Shown piece by piece: positions 36,586 to 45,789 of a stretch of 64,000 bases of DNA (its first letter is position 1; each line of letters begins with the position of its first letter). The stretch spans positions 620,001 through 684,000 of the forward strand of contig JAIXWF010000013.1 of the NCBI GenBank assembly GCA_027482185.1. Direction: 5' to 3'. The position numbers were made by a program, and so were the translations under genes. The stretch is from Opitutaceae bacterium (GTDB lineage: Bacteria > Verrucomicrobiota > Verrucomicrobiia > Opitutales > Opitutaceae). The notes under the pieces were generated by a model. That model made no database searches, was not told where the DNA came from, and worked only from the letters and a program-made list of their open reading frames with translations.

Positions 36586-37076
36586 GCTGATGGGGGTAAT
36601 TTCGCCGCGGGGTTTGATCGCTTTCCCGAAAACTTGAGGGTCTTGTCCAGGCGGGCGAAAGAAAATTCGACTGCGATGTACGGGAGGCGGTTGAGGCGTC
36701 CCGATTCTACGGCCGGCGACTTTGATCGAATCGGTACCCAACAGCTCCTTCGGTTGCCCGCGGTCGCCGCCGGCTCGCGGCGGGCAGCCTTGCGGAACCA
36801 TGGCCCAACTCGCAGCACGGTCGTCCGGGAGGCCGCACCCGAAGGAAAACGGTTTGGAGCGGAGGTGCCGAGTTGCGGGTGGCGGCGGGATTCCTTGGGC
36901 AAAAAAGGCCCCCGCTCCGTAGGTACGCGTCGCCGGAACGGTCGATAGTTCACACCCGACCTCAAGGGCGCCGAGGTAGCACGGGCCTTCAGCCCGTGGC
37001 ATTGACGGTGGCGAATCCGAATCTCTTCCCAAACGATCCCCCCTGAAGCACGCGGGCTGAAGCCCCGCGCCGCGCC
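36586..37076. other. 491-bp gap between the SQR-like gene and nuoN
   Basis: No gene is supported. It should carry the promoter of the SQR-like gene at its left end and the 3' end of the complex I transcript at its right end. The right 100 bases are REP-like copy 2, ending only a few bases from the nuoN stop codon. Confidence 0.6.
36976..37070. repeat. REP-like inverted-repeat element, copy 2
   Basis: It begins GTAGCACGGGCC with arm CTTCAGCCCGTG (36987-36998) and ends CACGCGGGCTGAAG (37049-37062) followed by CCCCGCGC. It is the same family as 33597-33694. Lying directly after the nuoN stop, it may stabilise or end the complex I mRNA. Confidence 0.75.
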
Positions 37077-38546
37077 TCAGGAAATCGCCTGCAGCACGGC
37101 GGACGGGAAGAGGCCCAGCACCAAGATCAGTCCGGCGGCGACCAACAGCGCGGTGGCGGCGGCGAGGGGGACTTTGATCGGGGCGGCGTCGCTGCGGCCG
37201 GGGACGACCACGGCGTTTTTCAGCACGAGCAGGTAATAGTACAGGCCGACGGCGCTCATCGCGATCGCGAAGACCGAGATCCATCCGGCCCAGCCGGCGA
37301 GGCCGTTGAGTTTCAGGGCGGCGGCGAAGACGGCGAACTTGCCGAAGAAACCAGCGAGCGGCGGGATGCCCGCGAGCGAGAGCAAGAAGACCACGAGGCA
37401 GAAGGCCAGGAGCGGCGAACGTTGGCGCAGGCCGGCCAAATCGGCGAGCGAGCCGCCGATGCCGGCGGCGTCGAGCACCGCGATCACGCCGAACGCACCG
37501 ACCGTCGCGAGGCCGTAGGTGCCGGCATAGTACACGAGCGGGGCCGGGCCGAATTTCCCGGCGGTGATGACGCCGAGCAGCAGCACGCCGGCGTGGGCGA
37601 TGGCGGAATAGGCGAGGATGCGGCGGACGTTGCTCTGGGCGAGGGCGCCGAGGTTGCCGACCAGCAGCGAAAGCACGGCGACGAGCGCGACGGCCGGTAC
37701 CCAGCCGGGTACGGCGTTGAAGGTGGCGATGTTGCCGGCGGCCGGACCGACGCCGCTCCACAGCAGCCGCGTGAACATCACGAGGCCGGCGAGCTTGGAA
37801 CCGGAGGCGATCAGCGCCGCGGAAATCGGCGGTGCGCCTTGGTACACGTCGGGCGCCCAGAGATGGAAGGGCGCGGCGGCGGCTTTGAAACCGAAGGCGA
37901 CCACCGTCATGAGCACCGCGACGAGCAGCAACGGCGTCATGGCCTGGACGCTCAGTTGCCGGGCGATCTCGGGCAATGCGATCGAACCGGTGAGGCCGTA
38001 GAGCAGGCTGAACCCGAAGAGCAGAAACGCGGCGGAAATGCCGCCGAGCAGGAAATATTTCAGCGCCGCTTCGGCGGAGTCGGGGCGCGAACGGTCGAAG
38101 CCGGCCAGAATATAGAGCGAGAGGCTCGCGAGCTCGAGGGCCACGAAGGCGACGAGCAACTGTTGGACGACCGCCATCAGCGTGAAACCCGTGGTCGCGA
38201 AGAGAATCACCGCGACGTACTCGGCCGGTTGCCGGACCTTGGTCACTCCGGGCAGCAGCGCGAGTGTCAGTGCCGTGAGCACCAGCACCCCGAGCCGTGT
38301 CGCCATTCCGAGCGAATCGAGGAGGAAGACCCCGCCGAAGACTTCGCCGTCCACGCGCGCGTCGTAGGTGTGGTAGACCGCAGCCAGGACCGCCAGCAGG
38401 CCGAGCACCGTCGCGTACACGGTGCGCTGGGCAAGATCGTGGCGGCGGCCGACGACGAGATCGAAGCCGAGGACGACGAGCGCGCCCAGCACGAGCGAGG
38501 CCTCGGGCAAGAGGGCGTGGAGCAAAGACAGGTAGTTCAGAGTCAC
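37077..38546 (-). CDS. nuoN: Complex I subunit N
   Basis: A 489-residue antiporter-like membrane subunit of NADH:quinone-oxidoreductase-type complex I. It is hydrophobic throughout. The family hallmarks are VALELASLSLYIL (conserved Glu), FKAAAAPFHLWAPDVYQGAPPISAALIASGSKLAG (Lys before PFH and Lys in SKLAG) and SLAGIPPLAGFFGKF (Lys in the GFFGK motif in place of the Glu found in M and L, as usual for N). It is the last gene of the operon. Its ATG overlaps the end of the second nuoM by 4 bp. Confidence 0.96.
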   Translation of the reverse strand: MTLNYLSLLHALLPEASLVLGALVVLGFDLVVGRRHDLAQRTVYATVLGLLAVLAAVYHTYDARVDGEVFGGVFLLDSLGMATRLGVLVLTALTLALLPGVTKVRQPAEYVAVILFATTGFTLMAVVQQLLVAFVALELASLSLYILAGFDRSRPDSAEAALKYFLLGGISAAFLLFGFSLLYGLTGSIALPEIARQLSVQAMTPLLLVAVLMTVVAFGFKAAAAPFHLWAPDVYQGAPPISAALIASGSKLAGLVMFTRLLWSGVGPAAGNIATFNAVPGWVPAVALVAVLSLLVGNLGALAQSNVRRILAYSAIAHAGVLLLGVITAGKFGPAPLVYYAGTYGLATVGAFGVIAVLDAAGIGGSLADLAGLRQRSPLLAFCLVVFLLSLAGIPPLAGFFGKFAVFAAALKLNGLAGWAGWISVFAIAMSAVGLYYYLLVLKNAVVVPGRSDAAPIKVPLAAATALLVAAGLILVLGLFPSAVLQAIS

Positions 38547-40057
38547 GGCTGGCCTCCTTTCAGCACCGCCTGGAAGAGCGGCGAACGCAGGGCCGGGACG
38601 ATCCAGTCGAGCAGGACGTCCGGTTTCAGGCCGATGTAGACAGTGGTGGCAATCAGGAGCAGGGCGCCGGCTTTTTCCGGCCAGGTGATCGGCGCGAAGT
38701 CATGGTGCGGATCGTGGGACGCGGCCGGCGCCGGCGCGGCGGCTTCGGTCGATCCGAAGAACGAGACCTGCACGGCGCGAAGGGTGAAGGCGGCGGCGAT
38801 CAGAATGCCGAGGCCGGCGAAGCCCGCCCACAGCGGCGAGGTTTTCCAGGTACCGATCAAGATGGTGAGCTCGGCGGGGAATCCGCTGAAGCCGGGCATG
38901 CCCATCGAGGCGAGACCGGCCAGGACGAAGGTGAGCGCCGCGAAGGGCAGCGTCTTGTGCAGGGGCAATCTCCGCAGGTCCGAGAATTGCCGCGTGTGCG
39001 TGCGTTCGTAGACCATGCGGCCGACGACGGCGAAGAGCAGTCCGGCGATCACGCCGTGCGAGAACATCTGCAGCACTGCGCCGCTCACGGCCTGCGCGTT
39101 CGCGGCGGCGAGTCCGAGGATGACAAAGCCCATGTGGCTCACGCTCGAGTAGCCGATGACGAACTTGAAGTCCTCCTGCACGAGCGCGATGCAGCCGGCG
39201 TAGAGAATGCCGATGATGGCGAGAATCGCGATGACGGGTTGCCAGTAGACGAAGCCGGCGGGGAAGAGCGGCATCGCCACCCGCAAACAACCATAGGCGC
39301 CGAGTTTCATGACGACGCCGGCGAGCAGCATCGAGGCGGCGGTGGGCGCGGCGACGTGCCCGGTCGGGGCCCAGGTGTGGAAGGGAAACATGCCGGCGAG
39401 GACGGCGAAGCCCGTGAAGACCAGGGCGAAGATCCCCTGCTGGACTCCCGGCGAAAGTTGCGCGCCGGCGGCGGCGAGGTCGGCGACGGCGAAGCTGTTC
39501 GCGCCGCTGGCGGCGTAGGCCCAGAGCAGGCCGGCGAGGACGAGGGCGCTGCCCGCGAACGAATACAGCACCAGTTTCATCGCGCCGTACTCGCGGTTGG
39601 TGGAACCCCAGATCGCGATCAGGAAGTATTTCGGGACGATCGCGATCTCGTAGAACACGAAGAAGACGAAGGCGTCCGCGCTGAGAAAAACGCCGTACAC
39701 GCCGCCGATCAGCGCAAGATAGAGGGCGAAGAATTCGCCGGTGCGCTCCGTGATGTTCCAGGAAAACAGCACGCCCGCGACCGCGGCGATACCCGTGAGC
39801 ACGATCAACGTGAGGCTGATGCCGTCGACGGCGAGGTGATAGCGGATGCCGTACTCCGCGATCCAGGGCACGTTGACCAACGTCTGCAGCCCGGGTCCGG
39901 GCTTGAACGCCGCGGCGGCGACGAGGGCCAGGGCGAGGCCGCCGAGGGCGGTGGCGAGGGCCACGGCGCGGGCGACGGACGCGGCGCGGTTGCCCGCCAG
40001 CAGCGCGAGCGCGGCGCCGGCGAACGACACGTAGATGGTCCAGGGAAGCGCGTTCAT
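38543..40057 (-). CDS. nuoM: Complex I subunit M, second, divergent copy (NuoM2)
   Basis: A 504-residue antiporter-like subunit. The family motifs are FYEIAIVPKYFLIAIWG (Glu137), FPFHTWAPTGHVAAPT, VVMKLGAYG (Lys251) and GMPGFSGFPAELTIL (Glu). The lysine normally found seven residues before the PFH histidine (AVKxP in canonical NuoM) is Leu220 here (FAVLAGMFPFH, codon 39398-39400). The sequence is clearly different from its upstream neighbour, so this is an old, specialised paralogue and not a recent duplicate. It overlaps both neighbours by ATGA, which predicts equal expression. Confidence 0.94.
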   Translation of the reverse strand: MNALPWTIYVSFAGAALALLAGNRAASVARAVALATALGGLALALVAAAAFKPGPGLQTLVNVPWIAEYGIRYHLAVDGISLTLIVLTGIAAVAGVLFSWNITERTGEFFALYLALIGGVYGVFLSADAFVFFVFYEIAIVPKYFLIAIWGSTNREYGAMKLVLYSFAGSALVLAGLLWAYAASGANSFAVADLAAAGAQLSPGVQQGIFALVFTGFAVLAGMFPFHTWAPTGHVAAPTAASMLLAGVVMKLGAYGCLRVAMPLFPAGFVYWQPVIAILAIIGILYAGCIALVQEDFKFVIGYSSVSHMGFVILGLAAANAQAVSGAVLQMFSHGVIAGLLFAVVGRMVYERTHTRQFSDLRRLPLHKTLPFAALTFVLAGLASMGMPGFSGFPAELTILIGTWKTSPLWAGFAGLGILIAAAFTLRAVQVSFFGSTEAAAPAPAASHDPHHDFAPITWPEKAGALLLIATTVYIGLKPDVLLDWIVPALRSPLFQAVLKGGQP

Positions 40058-41589
40058 GGCAGCACGAGTTGTCCGGCCCAGGCGGAGACGAGCGGGTTGA
40101 CGAGACCGGCGAGCAGTTGCGGCAGCAGGCCGAGGATGATCATCAAGGCGACCAGCGGGACGAGGACGGCGTATTCGAGGCCGCGGACGTCGGGGAAACC
40201 GGCGAGCGTCGCGCCGGCTTTGGGGCCGTGAAAGACGCGTTGCCAGAAGGTGAGGAGGAAGATCGCGGTCGCGAGGAGGCCGAAGCAGGCGACGGCGGCG
40301 GCCCAAGGCGCGAGGCCGAAGACGCCGCGGAAGATCAGGAACTCGCCTACGAAACCGTTGAGTCCGGGCAGGCCGAGGGAGGAGAAGAGCGCGATGCCTG
40401 TCAGGCCGGCGAAGATCGGGGCGGCGGTGCGGACGCCGCCGAAGTCGCCGATCCCGCGTTTCCCGCCGCTGCGGGCCTCGAGGAGGCCGACGGCGTAGAA
40501 GAGGGCGGCGGCGGAAAGACCGTGGTTGAAGACCTGGAGCAGCGCGCCGCTCAAGGCGGAGGCGGCGGCTTCGGCGGCCGGCTTGGGACCGGCCGCTGAG
40601 GCGACGGCGAAGAGAGCGAGCAGGCAGTAGCTCAGATGGTTGAGCGACGAGTAGGCGATCATCCGCTTGAGGTCGGTCTGCCGCAGCGCGGCGTAGGCGC
40701 CGAAGACGACGCCGCCGAGGGCGAGCCAGAGCAGCGGCGTGGCGACCGCGTGGAGCTGGGCGGGAAAGATCGGCCACAGGAGCCGGAGGAAACCGTAGAC
40801 GCCCATCTTCGACATCACGCCGGTGAGAAACATCGAGACCGGCGCCGGGGCTTCGGCGTAGGCCGAAGGCAGCCACGTGTGGAAGGGCCAGAGCGGCACT
40901 TTAACCGCGAGGCCGAGCAACACGCCGAGGAAAACAAACGTGGCCGCGGGCGAACCCACGGGCCCGAGCTTGGCGGCGAGGGTGCCATCGCGGGCCAGTT
41001 GCGCGAGCTGCAGGAAATCGAGCGTGCCGGTCGCGACGAACAGGGCGGCGAAGCCGACGAGGAGAAACGCGCTGCCGCCCATCGTGTAGACAAAGAACTG
41101 ATACGCCGCGCGGCCGGCGCCGGGGCCGCCCCACAGCTTGATGAGGAAGAAGGCCGGCACGAGGCTCAGTTCCCAGAAGAGGAACCAGTGCACGAAATCG
41201 AGGGCGAGGAAAACGCCGAGGGCCGCGCCTTGCAGGCCGAGGAAGAGGGCGGCGAAGAGCCGCGCGTTCTCGGCAATCCGCCACGAGGCGATCAGCGCGA
41301 GCGGGGAAACGATGCCGGTGAGCAGCACGAGCAGCAGGCTCATGCCGTCGAGCCCGAGGTAATAGTGGACGTTGAGGGCGCCGATCCAGACGTGGCGTTC
41401 GACGAATTGCGGACCGGTGACGGCCGGATCGAAATGCCGCAGCGCGAAGAGACCGAAGGCCAAGGTCGAGAGGCTCAGGCCGAGGGAAAGCGAACGGACC
41501 GTGCCGGGTTGGGCTTGGCGCAGCAGGCCGAGCAGGGCGGCGCCGGCGATCGGCACGAGCACGATGAGGGAGAGGAGCGGAGCGTTCAT
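40054..41589 (-). CDS. nuoM: Complex I subunit M, canonical copy (NuoM1)
   Basis: A 511-residue proton-pumping antiporter-like subunit. All expected charged residues of the half-channels are visible: Glu140 in WELSLVPAFFLI, Lys230 in AVKVPLWPFHTWLP, Lys261 in MSKMGVYGFLR, and Glu in LPGLNGFVGEF. It ends close to its successor with a 4-bp ATGA overlap and begins 4 bp within the nuoL end. Together with NuoM2 and NuoN it implies three consecutive antiporter-type subunits next to NuoL. Confidence 0.95.
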   Translation of the reverse strand: MNAPLLSLIVLVPIAGAALLGLLRQAQPGTVRSLSLGLSLSTLAFGLFALRHFDPAVTGPQFVERHVWIGALNVHYYLGLDGMSLLLVLLTGIVSPLALIASWRIAENARLFAALFLGLQGAALGVFLALDFVHWFLFWELSLVPAFFLIKLWGGPGAGRAAYQFFVYTMGGSAFLLVGFAALFVATGTLDFLQLAQLARDGTLAAKLGPVGSPAATFVFLGVLLGLAVKVPLWPFHTWLPSAYAEAPAPVSMFLTGVMSKMGVYGFLRLLWPIFPAQLHAVATPLLWLALGGVVFGAYAALRQTDLKRMIAYSSLNHLSYCLLALFAVASAAGPKPAAEAAASALSGALLQVFNHGLSAAALFYAVGLLEARSGGKRGIGDFGGVRTAAPIFAGLTGIALFSSLGLPGLNGFVGEFLIFRGVFGLAPWAAAVACFGLLATAIFLLTFWQRVFHGPKAGATLAGFPDVRGLEYAVLVPLVALMIILGLLPQLLAGLVNPLVSAWAGQLVLP

Positions 41590-43601
41590 CGGCCACCTCC
41601 CAGCATCACCACGAGAACAATCACGACGAAGCCGAGGCCGACGGCGCGGAGATAACCGTGGGCATCGCCGGTCTGGGCCTTGGAGTAGGAATCGCCGCCG
41701 GAGCGGAGACCGCGGCTGGCGGCGTCGAAGCCGCCGTTGAGCACATCTTCATCGGTCTCGCGATGCACGACGCCGGCAAATTCGCCGAGGCGCGTGAGGA
41801 GGCGGATCGCGCCGCCCCAGACGTAGCGGTCGAGGGCATCGGCCAGGGCCGCGGCGCCGGCGTTGAGCTTGAAGACAGTGGCGGCGTAGAAGGCGTCGAA
41901 CCCGAGGCGGTCGCCGAGGGCGGCCCAGACGCCGGGGGCGCGGACCTCGAGGGGATCGGGCGCGGTGGCGGAGGTGCGGGCGTTGCGGCCGTAGATCGCC
42001 CAGCCGATGCCGAGCCCGAAGGCCACGAGCACGATGGACAACACCATGAGTCCGGCGCCGCCGGCGTCGGCCTTGAAGGTCGGGTCGAGCGTGCGTTGCA
42101 GCCAGGGCCAGTAGGGCGTGCCGAGGAAGCCGAGGAGAATCGCGCAGAGCGCGAGCAGCACGAGCGGGCCGGTCATGACGGCGCTATTTTCATGCGCGTG
42201 TTCCGCGGCGTGGCTGCGCGGGCGGCCGAAGAAGGCCTGCATCACGAGGCGCGTCATGTAGAACGCCGTGAGCACCACGGCCACGAGGGCGATGTAGAAG
42301 GGCAGATGCGAGACCGACCAACCGTGCGCGGCGTGGAGGATGGCTTCCTTGCTCCAGAAACCGGAGAAGAGAAACGGCACGCCGGCGAGGGCCATGGTGC
42401 CGATCGCGAAAGTGATGAACGTGACCTTCATCGGGCCGCGCAGACCGCCGAGTTGGCGGATGTCCTGCTCGTGGTGCGCGGCGTGGATGACGGAGCCGGC
42501 ACCGAGGAAGAGCAGGGCTTTGAAAAACGCGTGCGTCAGCAGATGGAAAATCGCGGCAACCCAGGAACCGACGCCGAGGGCCAGCATCATGTAGCCGAGC
42601 TGGGAGACGGTGGAGAAGGCGAGGATGCGCTTGAGGTCGTTCTGGGCGACGGCGATGACGGCGCCCAGCAAGGCGGTGATGGCGCCGATGAAGGCGACGA
42701 CGCTGAGCGCGTGGACCGGGACGGCGGCGAGCGCCTGGTCGGCGGCCATGAGCGGATAGACCCGGGCGATCAGGAAAACACCGGCGGCCACCATCGTGGC
42801 AGCGTGGATCAGGGCCGAGACGGGCGTCGGGCCTTCCATGGCGTCGGGCAACCAGACGTGCAGCGGGAACTGGCCGGATTTGCCGACTGCGCCGCAGAGG
42901 ATCAGCAAGCCGATGGCGGTCGAAACCGCGAGACCGCCGGCGGTCACTTGGCCGGCGAGCGAAGCGAGGGCGGCGGATTCGAGCACGCCCTTGCCGCCGT
43001 CGAAGAAGAGCAACGAGCCGGTGGCGTCGTAGAGCCACAGCATGCCGAGCAGCAGGCCGAGATCGCCGATGCGCGTCGTGATGAAGGCCTTCTTGGCGGC
43101 GGCGGCGGCCTCGGGTTTGTGGAACCAGAAACCGATCAGGAGGTAGGAGGCGACGCCGACGAGTTCCCAGCAGATGAAGAGGAGCAGGAGACTGTTGGCG
43201 ACCAGCAACCCGAGCATCGCGGCGGCGAAGAGGCTCAGGAAACAGAAGAAGCGGGTGAAGTTGGCATCTTCATGCATGTAGCCGGTGCTGAAGATGAAGA
43301 TCAGCAGACCGACAAACGTGACCATCGTGCACATCAGCGCGGTGAGCGGATCGAGGAGGAAACCGAGCCGCACGGTGCCGGCACCGAGATCGAACCAGGC
43401 GAAATTGTGGACGAGGTGCCGCGAGGGATCCGCGAGGGCGCCGACCAAGGCGCCGCAGGAAAGCAGAAAGGCGCCGGCGAGGGCGACGAGGGCGGCGCCG
43501 GCGGCGAGCTTTTTGCCGCCGCGGGGCGTCAGGGCGCCGATCGCCGCGGCGAGCAGCGGCAGCGCGGGGATGAGCCAGAGTTGGGAGGCGGAGAGACTCA
43601 T
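41586..43601 (-). CDS. nuoL: Complex I subunit L with extended C-terminal lateral region
   Basis: A 671-residue subunit, longer than the roughly 610 residues of the E. coli protein. The core shows WELVGVASYLLIGFW, GAVGKSGQFPLHVWLPDAMEGPTPVSALIHAATMV (Lys and His of the pump) and FSTVSQLGYMMLALGVGS. The C-terminal part at residues about 568-645 (FDAFY to QTG) corresponds to the lateral helix. It looks some 25-30 residues longer than I recall for E. coli NuoL and contains NGGFDAASRGLRSGGDS. A last membrane helix (AVGLGFVVIVLVVMLGG) follows. It starts 7 bp after nuoK. Confidence 0.95.
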   Translation of the reverse strand: MSLSASQLWLIPALPLLAAAIGALTPRGGKKLAAGAALVALAGAFLLSCGALVGALADPSRHLVHNFAWFDLGAGTVRLGFLLDPLTALMCTMVTFVGLLIFIFSTGYMHEDANFTRFFCFLSLFAAAMLGLLVANSLLLLFICWELVGVASYLLIGFWFHKPEAAAAAKKAFITTRIGDLGLLLGMLWLYDATGSLLFFDGGKGVLESAALASLAGQVTAGGLAVSTAIGLLILCGAVGKSGQFPLHVWLPDAMEGPTPVSALIHAATMVAAGVFLIARVYPLMAADQALAAVPVHALSVVAFIGAITALLGAVIAVAQNDLKRILAFSTVSQLGYMMLALGVGSWVAAIFHLLTHAFFKALLFLGAGSVIHAAHHEQDIRQLGGLRGPMKVTFITFAIGTMALAGVPFLFSGFWSKEAILHAAHGWSVSHLPFYIALVAVVLTAFYMTRLVMQAFFGRPRSHAAEHAHENSAVMTGPLVLLALCAILLGFLGTPYWPWLQRTLDPTFKADAGGAGLMVLSIVLVAFGLGIGWAIYGRNARTSATAPDPLEVRAPGVWAALGDRLGFDAFYAATVFKLNAGAAALADALDRYVWGGAIRLLTRLGEFAGVVHRETDEDVLNGGFDAASRGLRSGGDSYSKAQTGDAHGYLRAVGLGFVVIVLVVMLGGGR

Positions 43602-43608
43602 GGCGGGT

Positions 43609-43926
43609 TCAGCCCTTGAGTTGGTTGGCGTCCTGCAGCCGGATGCTGCGGTGGCGGCGGTAGACGGCGATGACGAGCGCGAGACCGACGGCGGCCTCGG
43701 CGGCGGCGACGGCGATCGCGAAGACGACGAAGATCACGCCGGTGCCGGGGGCGGTCGGCGGACCGTAGCGCCAGAAGGCGATGAAGTTGAGATTCGCCGC
43801 GTTGAGCATCAGCTCGACACCGAGGAGGACGAGAATGGTGTTGCTGCGGGCGAGGGCGCCGATGAGCCCGATGCAGAAGAGGGCGCCGGAAAACAGCAGG
43901 CAGAGGTGCAGGGGCGAATAGCTCAC
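43609..43926 (-). CDS. nuoK: Complex I subunit K
   Basis: A 105-residue protein with three hydrophobic helices, the normal size. It carries the two conserved glutamates of the E-channel: one in LLGVELMLNAANLNFIAF and one in AVAAAEAAVGLALVIA. Its ATG overlaps the nuoJ stop by 4 bp. Confidence 0.96.
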   Translation of the reverse strand: MSYSPLHLCLLFSGALFCIGLIGALARSNTILVLLGVELMLNAANLNFIAFWRYGPPTAPGTGVIFVVFAIAVAAAEAAVGLALVIAVYRRHRSIRLQDANQLKG

Positions 43927-44450
43927 GGTGAATCCTCCGGTTTGCGTTCGGCGGCGTCGGCGCGGTCGCCGGCGGCGATGACCACGGCGCCGAGCAGCGC
44001 GACGGTCAGCAGGACGCCGATGATGAGCAGGGCGGCGGCGTGCGGGCCCATGAGCTGCACGCCGAGTTCCTTGACCGAAAGGGAGGGCCGCGCGCCGGCG
44101 GCCGGGGCGCCGAGGGGCGAGCTGATGATGGCGCCGAAGATAACGCCGAGGACGGCGCCGCCGGTGAGCAGAGCGGCGATGCCGCGGGCCGGGGAATCGA
44201 TGGCGACGGAGATGTCGTCGCGGGAACGGCGCGTCAGCAGGACGGCGAACAGCACGACCATCGAAACGGCACCCACGTAGACGAGCACCTGGGCGAAGGC
44301 GACGAACTCGGCGCCGGCCCAGAGGTAGAAAGCGGCGATGCCGGCCCAGCTGGCGATGAGCAGAAGGGCGCTGTGGATGAGGTTGCGCAGCGCCAGGGCC
44401 ACGGCGGCGGTGGCGAGCGTCAGGCCGGCGATGAGAATTAGGGGAATCAT
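43923..44450 (-). CDS. nuoJ: Complex I subunit J
   Basis: A 175-residue membrane subunit with five hydrophobic segments. AGAEFVAFAQVLVYVGAVSMVVLFAVLL is the conserved helix 3 region with its pi-bulge. The C-terminal tail is charged (GDRADAAERKPEDSP). It is separated from nuoH by a 103-bp palindromic insert, unlike the tight packing elsewhere in the operon. Confidence 0.95.
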   Translation of the reverse strand: MIPLILIAGLTLATAAVALALRNLIHSALLLIASWAGIAAFYLWAGAEFVAFAQVLVYVGAVSMVVLFAVLLTRRSRDDISVAIDSPARGIAALLTGGAVLGVIFGAIISSPLGAPAAGARPSLSVKELGVQLMGPHAAALLIIGVLLTVALLGAVVIAAGDRADAAERKPEDSP

Positions 44451-44553
44451 TGCGGATCGCGGACCGCGGATTGCGAATTGAGAAACGCCGTCACGGAGTC
44501 CGCGGCCCGAGCCGGGCCGGCGATCCGCGATTCGAAATCCGAAATCCGCAATT
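44451..44553. repeat. Palindromic insert between nuoH and nuoJ
   Basis: One arm (from 44451) reads TGCGGATCGCGG then CGCGGATTGCGAATTG. The other reads GATCCGCGATTCG then AAATCCGAAATCCGCAATTT, roughly the reverse complement. Roughly 10-bp GCGGATTxxG units recur within each arm. It fills the whole intergenic space. The same motif family fills the nuoI-nuoD gap. Confidence 0.75.
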
Positions 44554-45789
44554 TCATGTGGCGTAGCGGTAGGTGCGCGGGGCGACGCCGGCGCTGAGCC
44601 GGCGGCCGAGCAGCGTGAAAGGCACGAGGACGAGGGCGAGGGCGACGGCCCAGCGGACGAACTGCAGGGGGCCGGACCAGCCCGAGGTGAGCGACCAGAA
44701 GGCGGCGGTGCCGAGATTGATCAGGGCGAGCGGGACGAGGAACTTCCACGCGAAGCGCGTGAGTTGGTCGATGCGCAGGCGCGGGAAGGTGGCGCGGATC
44801 CAGATGAAGACGAGCAGCAGCGAGAGAAGCTTCACGCCGAACCAGACGTAGGACGGGATGAATTCGAGGAAGGGCAGCGGCGCCTGCCAGCCGCCGAGGA
44901 AGAGCGTCACGCCCATGCCGCTCAGCGCGCACATGCCGAAGTACTCCGCCATGAAGAAGAGGGCGTATTTGAAACCGGAATACTCGGTGAGGTGGCCGGC
45001 GATGAGTTCGCTTTCCGCTTCCGGCAAGTCGAAGGGGGAGCGGTTGGATTCCGCCAGGGCCGAGATGAAGAAGATGATGAAGCCGGCGAAACCCCAGGGG
45101 GTGAAGACGTGCCACTGCGGCAGGAACCCGTAGCGCCAGCCGGCCTGGGCCTCGACGATGGCGGGGAGGGCGAGGGAGCCGGCGAGCATGACGGCGGGGA
45201 CGACGGAGAGGAGCAGCGGCAGCTCGTAGCTGATCAGCTGGGCGAGGGCGCGCATGGCCGCGAGCAGCGAGTACTTGTTGCGGCTGGCCCAGCCGGCCAT
45301 GAAGACGGCGAGTTCGGTGGCGGCGCCGGCGGCGAAGAAGTAGAGGACGGCGGCGTCGAATTCGAGGAGGACGAGATGGCGGCCGTAGGGGATGACGCCG
45401 AGCGTCATGATCGAGAACGCGAGCAGCGCGACCGGGGCGAGGAAGTGCAGGACCTTGTCGGCGCCGTCGGGAATGACGTCTTCCTTGGTGATGGCCTTGA
45501 CGCCGTCGGCGAAGGGTTGGGCGAGCCCGAAGAAACGGAGGTTGATGAACGGGATCGGCGTGCGGTTGGGGCCGGGGCGATTCTGGATGCGGCCGAGGAT
45601 TTTCCGTTCCGCCAAGGTGAGGTAGGCGAAGAGCAGGCCGATGACGGCGAGCAAGGTGCCGACGCCGACGAGGCTGTTGACGAGCCAGCGCAGCGGCTCG
45701 GGGAGCCAGCCGGTGGCGAGGTCGCGCAGGGTGACGGGGAGGGTTTCGAGGACGGAACCCGTGGTCGCGAAGAGAAGCGCGGCGTTCAT
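44554..45789 (-). CDS. nuoH: Complex I subunit H
   Basis: A 411-residue quinone-channel subunit, longer than E. coli NuoH (about 325) because of an N-terminal extension and expanded loops. Signatures are ERKILGRIQNRPGPNR, FADGVKAITKEDVIP, and the acidic loop AESNRSPFDLPEAESELIAGHLTEYSGFKYALFFMAEY that lines the quinone site. Its ATG overlaps the nuoI stop by 4 bp. In most bacteria nuoH precedes nuoI; here the order is reversed. Confidence 0.96.
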   Translation of the reverse strand: MNAALLFATTGSVLETLPVTLRDLATGWLPEPLRWLVNSLVGVGTLLAVIGLLFAYLTLAERKILGRIQNRPGPNRTPIPFINLRFFGLAQPFADGVKAITKEDVIPDGADKVLHFLAPVALLAFSIMTLGVIPYGRHLVLLEFDAAVLYFFAAGAATELAVFMAGWASRNKYSLLAAMRALAQLISYELPLLLSVVPAVMLAGSLALPAIVEAQAGWRYGFLPQWHVFTPWGFAGFIIFFISALAESNRSPFDLPEAESELIAGHLTEYSGFKYALFFMAEYFGMCALSGMGVTLFLGGWQAPLPFLEFIPSYVWFGVKLLSLLLVFIWIRATFPRLRIDQLTRFAWKFLVPLALINLGTAAFWSLTSGWSGPLQFVRWAVALALVLVPFTLLGRRLSAGVAPRTYRYAT

